DNA of 55,899 nt. Origin: a virus. The notes under the pieces were generated by a model. The model had not been told where the DNA came from. It saw only the letters and a list, made by a program, of their open reading frames with translations, and did not search any database. Positions 17,159 to 24,568 of this stretch are shown here, piece after piece; position 1 is the first letter of the stretch, and each line of letters starts with the position of its first letter. The stretch lies in the IMG/VR virus record IMGVR_UViG_3300032053_000095, positions 1-55,899 of that record, one strand, 5' to 3'. Both the position numbers and the translations under genes were made by a program.

Positions 17159-17356
17159 CTATTCTGCTTCCTTTATACGACGAATAAAAGTTGCACCTCC
17201 GCAAAGATAACCAAAACGATTATCCGCGAACCCACTCCCTATTTGGTCAATAACAGCACACATTTCATTGTCTGTTATAAGAATTAAACAATTCCCTCTT
17301 TCATTAGAAAAGATACTTTCTACTTCCCATACTTCTCCTACTTTTGGTTGTTTCAT
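17159..17356 (-). CDS. Small beta-barrel-like protein, unknown
   Basis: 65 residues beginning MKQPKVGEVWEVES, with AAGGAGG upstream. The opening P-x-V-G-E-V-W resembles small SH3-like barrel proteins common in phages. It overlaps the RecT-like gene's stop by 4 bases. Function unknown. Confidence 0.6.
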   Translation of the reverse strand: MKQPKVGEVWEVESIFSNERGNCLILITDNEMCAVIDQIGSGFADNRFGYLCGGATFIRRIKEAE

Positions 17357-18648
17357 TTTTCCTCCTTATTCTTTTCAACTTCTTTTACGAATTTTAAAAA
17401 CTTCTTTTCTGATAAATCCGCGAGTTTCCCCTCATAATCAAGTTCCTCTTTAACTTCTTTCAATAGTTTCGTTCCAAATTTTTCTTTCAGTTCCTCTAAT
17501 TTCGCAAGTTTTTCTTCCCTTGTGAGTTCTTTCTTTTCTTTATCTTTTTCTTTGTCTTTTTCTTTTTCCTTCTCTTTATCTATTTTTTCCTTATCTTCTG
17601 CTACCGTATCTTTTTCAACTTTTTCTTCTTTCGGATTTTCTATTACTTGTAATTTTTTAATGAATTCAGCCCATTGAGAATCATCAATTCCAAGAAGTTT
17701 AGATTCAATTTTAAGTTTAGTTTTCACTTCTTTTATTTTATCATTCCCGAATTTTTTTACCAATTCTTGTAATATATCTTTCCTTGATTTTTCCGCAGAA
17801 GGTTGTGGAGTATCTTTTACTTGTTTATTTTCAACCTTAAAAGCGGAAATATCAGATTCAACTTGCCCCTCCCCTGCAGGAGATTCATCAACTTCTTCGT
17901 AATAATAAACTCCTGATATAGCATCAGGTGCATATCTCCTCGCACACCTTGACATAGCACGCCACCAAAGCATATCAGAAGTATAATCCTTCCAAACCTT
18001 TTTACTCGTGAGAGGTTTATTACTTTCTCCGAATGTTATCGCATTCGCTTCTTGAATCGTAAAACTTGCTGTCCCTAATTTTTCTCCCTTCTTTCCGAAA
18101 ATAGTAATCGTCGCTATTTGATTGTTTGATTCTCCCCTAAAATCATATCCCCTATTCCTAATCAAAGCTGCCATCGCCTGCCCGTCTGTTGAAGGCGGTT
18201 TACCGGGAGTCATATATAAATGTATGAGCGAGTAGTATGGAGGAAAACCAAGTTCTTGCCCATATTGCGCCTTTGCCATCGCCTGTGCTATTGATTGTAG
18301 ATCTTTGAAATAACCGGAAGCGTAAAGGTACTTAACTGTTTTCTCCAATTCATCCAAATTAAATTCTTTCCTTACCATTACCGATTTATTCGTTTCAGGT
18401 AAAGCCAAAGCTCTCCCTGTCGCTACCTCTCCTACGATCACTTCCTCTTTCTTGATTTCCTCTTTAATAATTTTCTCTGCCATTACACCCTCCTTTTCCT
18501 TCTTATCAAAATTTAACATCTCATTCACTAATTCATTCCCAACACAATCTTGACATAATTCAGAATCTTCTTTCGCGTAAGCATTTAAAACTTGAATCCT
18601 TACTGCCGGAGATAATTGTAAATATTTCTCTTCAAATTCTTTTATCAT
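17353..18648 (-). CDS. RecT-like single-strand DNA annealing protein
   Basis: 431 residues. Core residues ~95-255 match RecT/Redbeta-type annealing proteins: AQAMAKAQYGQELGFPPYYS, STDGQAMAALIRNRGYDFRG, then SDMLWWRAMSRCARRYAPDA and GVYYYEE. The C-terminal ~170 residues are Lys/Glu-rich, with an uninterrupted KEK/DKEK run, and probably flexible. An internal ATG at 18483 (Met56, MAEKIIKEEI) has the stronger AAGGAGGG site, so a shorter form may be the main product. A PD-(D/E)XK nuclease lies just upstream, as in exonuclease-annealase pairs. Confidence 0.85.
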   Translation of the reverse strand: MIKEFEEKYLQLSPAVRIQVLNAYAKEDSELCQDCVGNELVNEMLNFDKKEKEGVMAEKIIKEEIKKEEVIVGEVATGRALALPETNKSVMVRKEFNLDELEKTVKYLYASGYFKDLQSIAQAMAKAQYGQELGFPPYYSLIHLYMTPGKPPSTDGQAMAALIRNRGYDFRGESNNQIATITIFGKKGEKLGTASFTIQEANAITFGESNKPLTSKKVWKDYTSDMLWWRAMSRCARRYAPDAISGVYYYEEVDESPAGEGQVESDISAFKVENKQVKDTPQPSAEKSRKDILQELVKKFGNDKIKEVKTKLKIESKLLGIDDSQWAEFIKKLQVIENPKEEKVEKDTVAEDKEKIDKEKEKEKDKEKDKEKKELTREEKLAKLEELKEKFGTKLLKEVKEELDYEGKLADLSEKKFLKFVKEVEKNKEEK

Positions 18649-18797
18649 TTATTTTCTCCAATTGACATAAAAATTAATACATTAAAAATAAGAGAAAAAC
18701 CAAACTTTAAAACTTCCGTAATTTCAGTTGATTTAAACATCATCACTAAACAAAAAATACAAGATAAGAATAAAAGAGTTCCATTAAAAATTTTCAT
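18645..18797 (-). CDS. Small two-helix membrane protein (50 aa)
   Basis: Starts at ATG 18797 overlapping the upstream stop (ATGA), behind AGAGG, and its own stop overlaps the RecT-like start in the same way. It has two hydrophobic stretches (LLFLSCIFCLVMMF and FGFSLIFNVLIFMSIG) and probably spans the membrane twice. Function unknown. Confidence 0.6.
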   Translation of the reverse strand: MKIFNGTLLFLSCIFCLVMMFKSTEITEVLKFGFSLIFNVLIFMSIGENK

Positions 18798-19492
18798 TTT
18801 AAAATCCTCTGCAAATTAGATTTCTGCTTAATCACTATTTTATTTTCAGTTAAAATCTTTATAAGTTCCAATATCTTTTCTTTTGAAGGTTCAGGCAAAT
18901 GACAACCCTTACTATCTGCTCCTATGTTTACGAAATCTGGATGAGCATCTACAATCCATACGGATAATACATCTATATTAAATTCCATTATCGGCTCAAT
19001 AGTAACAAAAGTTTTTACCCCTATACTTTTAAATTTCCTTATTCCTAAATATCTTTCACCAGGAGCGGGAGCAGAAGAAATTTCCGGGTAATAAATATCA
19101 GATTCTATCGTGGTTCCCATAATGAAATCTTTGGGAAAATAACTGCCTATCTCCCATAAATTAAAAGCCTTATTAGGATTCTTAGTTTGAAACACATAAG
19201 TATTATTCGGATATTCCTTACAATGAGATAAAATTTTCTGTATCCAAGAATATTTAATACTTTCAGCAAATAAATCATTCATATGTTCTATAAATATAGA
19301 TTTTCCGCTTCCATAATTTACGTTTAATTCATCTTCTTTTAATCTTGGCTCTCCCTTATATCTCGGACTAACTCCGAACCTATTTTTCTGAACGTAACAG
19401 TATTTACATTTATGTGAACATTCTCCTGCTAAATGGCTGTGAGTAGATGTTACCCAATCATACATATTCCCTGCTGATTTGTTTAACGGCAT
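18794..19492 (-). CDS. DUF5131 / phage Gp37-Gp68 family, radical-SAM-like protein
   Basis: 232 residues. HLAGECSHKCKYCYVQKNRF contains C-x3-C-x2-C, the 4Fe-4S and SAM cysteine motif. Later KSIFIEHMNDLF, YVFQTKNPNKAF and IEPIMEF are characteristic of the phage Gp37/Gp68 family (DUF5131). The opening MPLNKSAGNMYDWV is also typical. Its substrate is not established. It is embedded in the recombination and DNA-modification region. Confidence 0.85.
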   Translation of the reverse strand: MPLNKSAGNMYDWVTSTHSHLAGECSHKCKYCYVQKNRFGVSPRYKGEPRLKEDELNVNYGSGKSIFIEHMNDLFAESIKYSWIQKILSHCKEYPNNTYVFQTKNPNKAFNLWEIGSYFPKDFIMGTTIESDIYYPEISSAPAPGERYLGIRKFKSIGVKTFVTIEPIMEFNIDVLSVWIVDAHPDFVNIGADSKGCHLPEPSKEKILELIKILTENKIVIKQKSNLQRILK

Positions 19493-19797
19493 TTTATTTC
19501 CTCCTTTCTATAATATCCTTTCTTAGTATGAATTCTGGGATTCTGGAATATTTTTTCAAGATTTTTTAAATCTATATTCCTTCTATATAATTGAGTTTTA
19601 CCTTTGATTGGATGATTTATAGCAGTTGAAATTGTCATCGTAGTAGTATAAATATTTATTCTTTGATTTTCCTTTTTAAAAGATAACATATATAAGTTAG
19701 GTGTATATAATTTATTCCAACCATTATCTAATCCTATTTTAATAATTTCATTAATTACTTTAATTTGATTATCTGATAATTTTTCAAGCATTTTCAT
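19483..19797 (-). CDS. Conserved phage protein, unknown
   Basis: 104 residues. The motif INIYTTTMTISTAINHPIKG, followed by TQLYRRNIDLKNLEKIFQNP and RIHTKKGYY, is a pattern I associate with a widespread small phage protein of unknown function. It overlaps both neighbours and lies between the PD-(D/E)XK nuclease and the DUF5131 gene. Confidence 0.7.
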   Translation of the reverse strand: MKMLEKLSDNQIKVINEIIKIGLDNGWNKLYTPNLYMLSFKKENQRINIYTTTMTISTAINHPIKGKTQLYRRNIDLKNLEKIFQNPRIHTKKGYYRKEEIKCR

Positions 19798-20617
19798 TCA
19801 CCTTAAATAAACTTTCTGAACATATTTTGTTCCAATCACAATACTTGCATACTCTTTCACTCTTTGACCTTAGTTGAGTTCCTTCTTCAATTCTTTGCTT
19901 GACATCAAACGCAAACGTAAGCCACTCTTTTACCTTCGCTTGATTATAAACAATAGAAAACGGAGTAACAACTACCGCATGGCAAACATTAAACTTGAAC
20001 CCTAAAATATTATAACCTTCATTTTTCATACAATAAGGATATATAATCGCTTGTGCTTCTTTTTCAGCTTCTTCCTGTGTCCAATCAGAGCTTGAAGTTT
20101 TGTGATCTATTATCCACATAGAACGATCAATAACATCGACCTTCCCTGTTATCCCTAATTTCCTTTCTCCATAAGTAATATGAACACAGAAAAACTTTTC
20201 TATAAATTCTTGCCCCAAAGGATAAATCATAGGAAGTGCTTTTTGAAAATATATTCTTATATAATTCTCACACTTCAAATGCGCCTTATTTTCAGCTAAT
20301 CTTGAAAAATCCGTATTCTGCTTTTCCCTTCCCCATATAGCGTTAAACATTTTTTCTATATCATTCCATCCGTAATGAATACCTCTCTTTACGAAAAATC
20401 TTAAATCCTGTTCTATAACTTCATGGAAGCAACTCCCAATCATGAGATAAACTGATTTAGTAGTTATTTTTGGTTGCGTATATTTCCATACTAATTTCCA
20501 TTCGCATTCCTTCGCCATCATTATGTCTGTCGCGCTCATTTGTAAAATATTATCACTATAAACATGAACCCGTTTATTGAAATCCCAAAATTTAAACCTT
20601 CCTTGTTGATTTTCCAT
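19784..20617 (-). CDS. PD-(D/E)XK nuclease with iron-sulfur-type cysteines (Cas4/RecB-like)
   Basis: 277 residues. The catalytic core is visible: an N-terminal SATDIMMAKECEWKLVW, the motif GKVDVIDRSMWIIDHKTSS (Asp...Asp-x-Lys), and a conserved Tyr helix (AQAIIYPYCMKN). The C-terminal VCKYCDWNKIC together with the N-terminal Cys gives the four-Cys arrangement of Cas4/AddB-type 4Fe-4S nucleases. Likely the 5'-3' exonuclease partner of the RecT-like protein encoded downstream. Confidence 0.85.
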   Translation of the reverse strand: MENQQGRFKFWDFNKRVHVYSDNILQMSATDIMMAKECEWKLVWKYTQPKITTKSVYLMIGSCFHEVIEQDLRFFVKRGIHYGWNDIEKMFNAIWGREKQNTDFSRLAENKAHLKCENYIRIYFQKALPMIYPLGQEFIEKFFCVHITYGERKLGITGKVDVIDRSMWIIDHKTSSSDWTQEEAEKEAQAIIYPYCMKNEGYNILGFKFNVCHAVVVTPFSIVYNQAKVKEWLTFAFDVKQRIEEGTQLRSKSERVCKYCDWNKICSESLFKVNENA

Positions 20618-20637
20618 TTTTTCTCCTAAATAATAAC

Positions 20638-20823
20638 CTAGATTATTTTATTTTTTTCTTCCCTATCTATTTCAATAGAATATCCACAATTCAAACAAGT
20701 TTTAATATTTATATACATATCTTCTGATTCACAATGATCAATTCTCCATTCATTTTTCTTACATTTATGACAATATTCTTTTATATTTTTCTTAAATTTT
20801 AATTTTTCACAAATCTTCGACAT
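20638..20823 (-). CDS. Zinc-ribbon small protein
   Basis: 61 residues with YCHKCKKNEW, then ID-HCE and TCLNCGYSIEI: two C-x2-C knuckles about 22 residues apart, a standard zinc ribbon. It overlaps the end of the cytosine methyltransferase gene by 17 bases. Possibly an accessory DNA-binding factor; function not known. Confidence 0.7.
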   Translation of the reverse strand: MSKICEKLKFKKNIKEYCHKCKKNEWRIDHCESEDMYINIKTCLNCGYSIEIDREEKNKII

Positions 20824-21973
20824 TTATATCCTCCTCAACTATAATTCCTTCTTTCTCCCTTATCTTTTTAATTATATTTTCATAAACATTATTCGCGATA
20901 GCTCTCATAAACAAAGGAGGAACAGCCCTTCCGCATCTTTCCCATTGTTGATTGAAATCTCCTGTTAAAATAAAATCATCAGGGAAAGAACAAACCCTTT
21001 TTATTTCCTTAATAGTTAATCTCCTATTTTCATCTGGGTAAATGCAAGCACATCCTCCAGTATGCCCATGGCTTTGTAAAACAGTATTACATTCTTTATC
21101 CCATTCCAATCTAGTAAGAGAAAAATATGAACCCTTCGGATGATATTTACTACCTGATTCACCAGGTTTTAATTGAATAACATATTTATAAGTTTCATAT
21201 CCTTCCGTTAAACCTTTCTTAGATTCTTCAATATCTTTTTCTGAATTTTCAACTCCTTCTAATGCTTCTCTCACTGTTACTCTTTTAGTAATCCAAGGCA
21301 AAGGAAATGACGGAGCTATTTCTAAATCTTGCCTTACTCCTATAATAATTAGTCTTGATCTCCTTTGAGGAACTCCGAAATCCCTAGCATTTAAAATATG
21401 ATATTGAACCCTATATCCACATTGTTCAAAATGATATAAAAATGTTTTCTCATGTTCTCCGAATAAATCATTCTGTTTAGTTCCTAATAAGTTTAATGCT
21501 CCCCCTAAAGTTAAACCTTCTACATTTTCAGCCACGAATACTTTCGGTTGTATCTCATTTAAAATCCTTATGAACTCAAAAAATAAATCATCAGTTCTCT
21601 GTTCCGTATCAGAATATTTTTTAACCTTTCCCCATCCTTTTTCTCTTTTACCAGAAATAGAAAAACTCGCGCAAGGTGGCGAACCGTCAAGCAAATCAAG
21701 TTCTCCTTTCTTTAATCCTACTTTATCTAAAATAATTTGACCGGTTAATTCTCTAATATCTTCAGGAAATATAATAGTATTAGGATAATTCACTTTATAA
21801 GTTTCAATAGCAGCAGGAATAAATTCATTTATAGCTAATATATTTGCTCCTGCTAATCTATAACCAGTAGAACTCCCTCCGCATCCTGCGAAAGTAGATA
21901 CTACCGTAAATAATTTCCTTTTCTCACTTTCATAAACATCTTTCATTTTAGGTAAGGTTTCAAAATATTTCAT
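20807..21973 (-). CDS. C5-cytosine DNA methyltransferase family, with Arg in motif X
   Basis: 388 residues. Motif I TFAGCGGSSTGYR (27-39), motif IV GSPPCASFS with catalytic Cys101, motif VI ENVEG (149-153), motif VIII QRRSRLIIIG (203-212) and motif X near 347. Motif X reads CGRAVPP: Arg349 (codon AGG, 20927-20929) replaces the nearly invariant Asn of GN(A/S)VPP. In M.MpeI, change of the corresponding Asn374 to Lys or Arg is reported to permit use of carboxy-SAM. With a CmoA-like gene two genes upstream, this enzyme may transfer a carboxymethyl rather than a methyl group. The fold assignment is firm; the altered chemistry is inference. Confidence 0.93.
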   Translation of the reverse strand: MKYFETLPKMKDVYESEKRKLFTVVSTFAGCGGSSTGYRLAGANILAINEFIPAAIETYKVNYPNTIIFPEDIRELTGQIILDKVGLKKGELDLLDGSPPCASFSISGKREKGWGKVKKYSDTEQRTDDLFFEFIRILNEIQPKVFVAENVEGLTLGGALNLLGTKQNDLFGEHEKTFLYHFEQCGYRVQYHILNARDFGVPQRRSRLIIIGVRQDLEIAPSFPLPWITKRVTVREALEGVENSEKDIEESKKGLTEGYETYKYVIQLKPGESGSKYHPKGSYFSLTRLEWDKECNTVLQSHGHTGGCACIYPDENRRLTIKEIKRVCSFPDDFILTGDFNQQWERCGRAVPPLFMRAIANNVYENIIKKIREKEGIIVEEDINVEDL

Positions 21974-21974
21974 T

Positions 21975-22415
21975 TTAATTTTCCTTTAAAAATTCCGTAA
22001 CTTTTCTTTTTATTTCAACATCTTTTCCGTTTATACTTATATTTATTCCTGAAGGATGAGGGATGCTTAATTTTTCAATCTTCCATGGTAAATATCTCAA
22101 ATATTTTCCTATTAGATTTTGAGAAAATTTCCCAACCATAATAACTTTTTCATACTTACCTTGAATTATTCTTTTTATTACATAATCTCTTAATCCAAAA
22201 ATGGTTTCTTTTTTAACAGGAACTATATCACCTTTTCCATTTCTTCCCATATAATAAGGAATGGCATGAATAGTATCAACTAATTCCGCAAGTTCTTCTT
22301 GGCTGTTTACTCTGAACCATTTCCAAAGTCTTTTAGATGAATTCCCTCCATTCCAAGGAATCCTTGTTACTGAACTTTTCGCTGGTGCTTGCCCTATCAC
22401 TAAAATACTATTCAT
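21975..22415 (-). CDS. Uracil-DNA glycosylase superfamily protein
   Basis: 146 residues, short for the family. The N-terminal ILVIGQAPAKSS matches motif 1 of UDG-fold proteins (usually G-Q-x-P), and IPHPSGIN matches the HPS motif that grips the base. It overlaps the PP-loop gene by 8 bases and ends one base before the methyltransferase start. In this cassette it may recognise or process a modified base rather than remove uracil; that is inference. Confidence 0.75.
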   Translation of the reverse strand: MNSILVIGQAPAKSSVTRIPWNGGNSSKRLWKWFRVNSQEELAELVDTIHAIPYYMGRNGKGDIVPVKKETIFGLRDYVIKRIIQGKYEKVIMVGKFSQNLIGKYLRYLPWKIEKLSIPHPSGINISINGKDVEIKRKVTEFLKEN

Positions 22416-23274
22416 TTGGTTCTTCCCCTCCTCCTATTAATAATTGAACTGGTTTATTAACTTTCCAATATATATCCCTATATAAATCAATTACTCTCTG
22501 CCTTCCTTTTTTATTTATTTCAGGATTTTTTAATAAAGGTTCAAATATTTCCCTTATTCCTGAATCCCCACCTTGTAAATTCATCCTTTTAAAAAGATTA
22601 ATCTTAGAAAAATATTCAGGAAACATATCAAGTAGTGCTTGTTTTTGAATAGGTTTATTTATTTCTTCCCAAGTTTTATTAAAAAACCATTTTATTACCT
22701 CTTTACCAACAAATGGATCATAAGTTTTATTATCAGAATTATTAGAAAGTTTCTTAAATATTCCATTATGTATTCTCAAACTATCATAACTCAATATCGT
22801 TTCCTCTTTTCTATATTCTTGTAAATCTTTTAAATTCTTTGCATGATGAATTAATCCATGCTTAGTCAAACAAAAATGGTCATCGGAAGCAAGCCCGATT
22901 AACAAAAGATTTTCTTTCACTTTTGGATAAAGGAAATAATAAGGATAAAAACATTCAACCCTTGTCTTTCTCCAAGTCTTAAATTCCTTTATGAAACTAC
23001 GAACGATATTTATATCCACTATTTTAGGAATGATACATTCAATAAATTCAATTTTAAAAATATCACAATTCCTTTTAGCATTAATATAATCCTGGCTTTC
23101 AATACCTTCCACATGGAAATTATAAGCCCTAACCTTTTTCTTTAATTCCAATAAAGCAAATAATATAGAATTACTATCCTTGCCAGATGATAATGCTATC
23201 GCAATATTATCATATCCTTTAGTAATATTAGATACTTCTTTTAAAAATATTTCTCTTAGTTTTATTTGATGCAT
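22408..23274 (-). CDS. PP-loop ATP pyrophosphatase (asparagine-synthase-like)
   Basis: 288 residues. Residues 25-41 (AIALSSGKDSNSILFAL) form a PP-loop, the S-x-G-x-D-S signature of N-type ATP pyrophosphatases such as asparagine synthase, QueC and TilS. LLLIGLASDDHF is like the second nucleotide-site region of asparagine synthases. These enzymes activate a carboxyl or carbonyl group with ATP so that an amine can be attached. It overlaps the CmoA-like gene by 13 bases and the UDG-like gene by 8. I infer a role in the same modification pathway; the substrate is unknown. Confidence 0.8.
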   Translation of the reverse strand: MHQIKLREIFLKEVSNITKGYDNIAIALSSGKDSNSILFALLELKKKVRAYNFHVEGIESQDYINAKRNCDIFKIEFIECIIPKIVDINIVRSFIKEFKTWRKTRVECFYPYYFLYPKVKENLLLIGLASDDHFCLTKHGLIHHAKNLKDLQEYRKEETILSYDSLRIHNGIFKKLSNNSDNKTYDPFVGKEVIKWFFNKTWEEINKPIQKQALLDMFPEYFSKINLFKRMNLQGGDSGIREIFEPLLKNPEINKKGRQRVIDLYRDIYWKVNKPVQLLIGGGEEPNE

Positions 23275-23900
23275 AAAAACGCCTCAAAATTAAAGTATTT
23301 AAAAAACCTCTCTATTTTTTTAAATCCCACTTTCATTAAAAGCTCTTCATTTTCCTTGCTAGTATTAGGTTTCAAAATTTCCCTTAATGAATCCTCCTTA
23401 TCCAAAATTTCAGTTCCGGTAAATGAATTCCTTTTATAATCATAATAAGAAAAAGTAAAGATTTCCTGAAACTGTCCGAATTCGGAATAAGTCTTTTCAG
23501 CGATAATTAAAGCCCCACCAGGATTAAGCCCATTATAAATATCAGTCAAAAGTTGATACCTGCTTTTTTTCTTTAAAAATTGGAGAATAAATATTGAATA
23601 GATAATAGAAGCATTTTTAAACTCAAAACTATCATTTAAATCTGTACAAATCCATTCAATCCCATTCTTACTTTCTGGCAATAAATTCCTACTATTATCA
23701 ATCCCAACTTTCTTGCAATCAAATTTTATTGATTTTAAGAGCTTCCCGGTAGAACACCCTATATCATAAATGGTCATATTCTTATCATAAAAATACTTTG
23801 AAATACAAAGGATACTATTGAATAAAATATCATAGTTAGGAATGGAAGCCAAAATATGCTTATCAAAATCCTGAATCGTATTAAAACTAAACCTTTTCAT
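23262..23900 (-). CDS. CmoA-like SAM-dependent enzyme (carboxy-SAM synthase family)
   Basis: 212 residues. SAM motif I is YDIGCSTG (45-52). The similarity to E. coli CmoA is extensive: FD-x-H/V opening, GLNPGGALIIAEK, the YDYKR segment (CmoA HDFKR) and a C-terminus KVGFKKIERFFKYFNFEAF like CmoA KAGFEHSELWFQCFNFGSL. CmoA makes carboxy-S-adenosylmethionine from SAM and prephenate for tRNA wobble uridine. By hand alignment the CmoA carboxylate-binding Arg199 corresponds to Glu here, with an Arg four residues later, so the exact product is uncertain. First gene of the proposed modification cassette. Confidence 0.8.
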   Translation of the reverse strand: MKRFSFNTIQDFDKHILASIPNYDILFNSILCISKYFYDKNMTIYDIGCSTGKLLKSIKFDCKKVGIDNSRNLLPESKNGIEWICTDLNDSFEFKNASIIYSIFILQFLKKKSRYQLLTDIYNGLNPGGALIIAEKTYSEFGQFQEIFTFSYYDYKRNSFTGTEILDKEDSLREILKPNTSKENEELLMKVGFKKIERFFKYFNFEAFLCIK

Positions 23901-23922
23901 GAACCCTCCTATCCTTATTTAA

Positions 23923-23958
23923 AGCCCTATCTAGTGCTCCCTAGTGGTCATTCTAGCC
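23923..23958. repeat. Dispersed 36-bp element, copy 1
   Basis: Begins AGCCCTAT and ends TGGTCATTCTAGCC, upstream of the CmoA-like gene. The same ends with a variable centre recur at 39928-39963 (23 of 36 positions identical without gaps). Confidence 0.4.
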
Positions 23959-24042
23959 CTTAAACCCTATATAAAGGAAATCTCTTATTATATATAATTC
24001 TATTCTTTTTTATAAGTAAATTCTTATGTCCCATTTTTGGTT

Positions 24043-24369
24043 GTAAAGTGGTTTTTACTCTCAAAAACCTTCATTTTAAGCTTTTCTACTTTACATACTT
24101 TACAGAAATTGTTTAAAATTTTTAACCTATTCAAAAATAGATTCATTTAAACCTATTATATATATATATGTAAAGTGTAAAGTATAAAATATATAAGGTC
24201 GTACGAGGAAACTTTGATTTTTAAATTTCTCACTTTCTCTCCCTCTCTCTATATATATACATTCCTAGCCACTTTACAACTTTACACCCTACTTGTAAAC
24301 AACTTTTTTGATAATTTATATACAAATTGTATGTCAATGTAAACAAAAAGCTGTAAAAACCAGTAAAGT
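24043..24369. repeat. Iteron-like cluster, candidate replication origin or operator region
   Basis: Eight copies of GTAAAGT or its complement ACTTTAC: 24043, 24088, 24097, 24170, 24177, 24271, 24279 and 24363. Six occur as close pairs 7-9 bp apart, and the pairs are about 80-100 bp apart. The region 23901-24387 is very AT-rich, has no convincing gene, and is flanked by the CmoA-like gene and the primase-helicase module. Iterons next to a primase suggest an origin; a multi-site operator is the alternative. Confidence 0.6.
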
Positions 24370-24387
24370 ATAAAATCAAAATCTTCA

Positions 24388-24558
24388 TTATTTTGTATCC
24401 TTTCTTGTTAATTTCAATCCTTGCTTTACATAAAATCTTTGAAATAAACCCTTTTTTGTATCATAGGTTTCTTTAAGATATTCCAAAAATGCTTCCCTGT
24501 CCTCTTTTAAATGAAAAACTGCAATCAAGTCAACCCCGTTTTTAATCCCATATTTCAT
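24388..24558 (-). CDS. Small protein downstream of the primase-helicase, unknown
   Basis: 56 residues from ATG 24558 with AAGGAGG 4 bases upstream and only 10 bases after the primase stop. Sequence MKYGIKNGVDLIAVFHLKED is followed by a basic helix (KKGLFQRFYVKQGLKL). It looks like a compact alpha/beta protein. Not recognised. Confidence 0.65.
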   Translation of the reverse strand: MKYGIKNGVDLIAVFHLKEDREAFLEYLKETYDTKKGLFQRFYVKQGLKLTRKDTK

Positions 24559-24568
24559 AAATCCTCCT

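Noticed and set aside
24230-24388. 52-residue minus-strand frame with a hydrophobic start, coupled by TAATG to the upstream small gene
   Set aside because: It is built largely from the iteron-like repeats and AT-rich sequence, with a weak, distant AAGGA site; coding cannot be supported.
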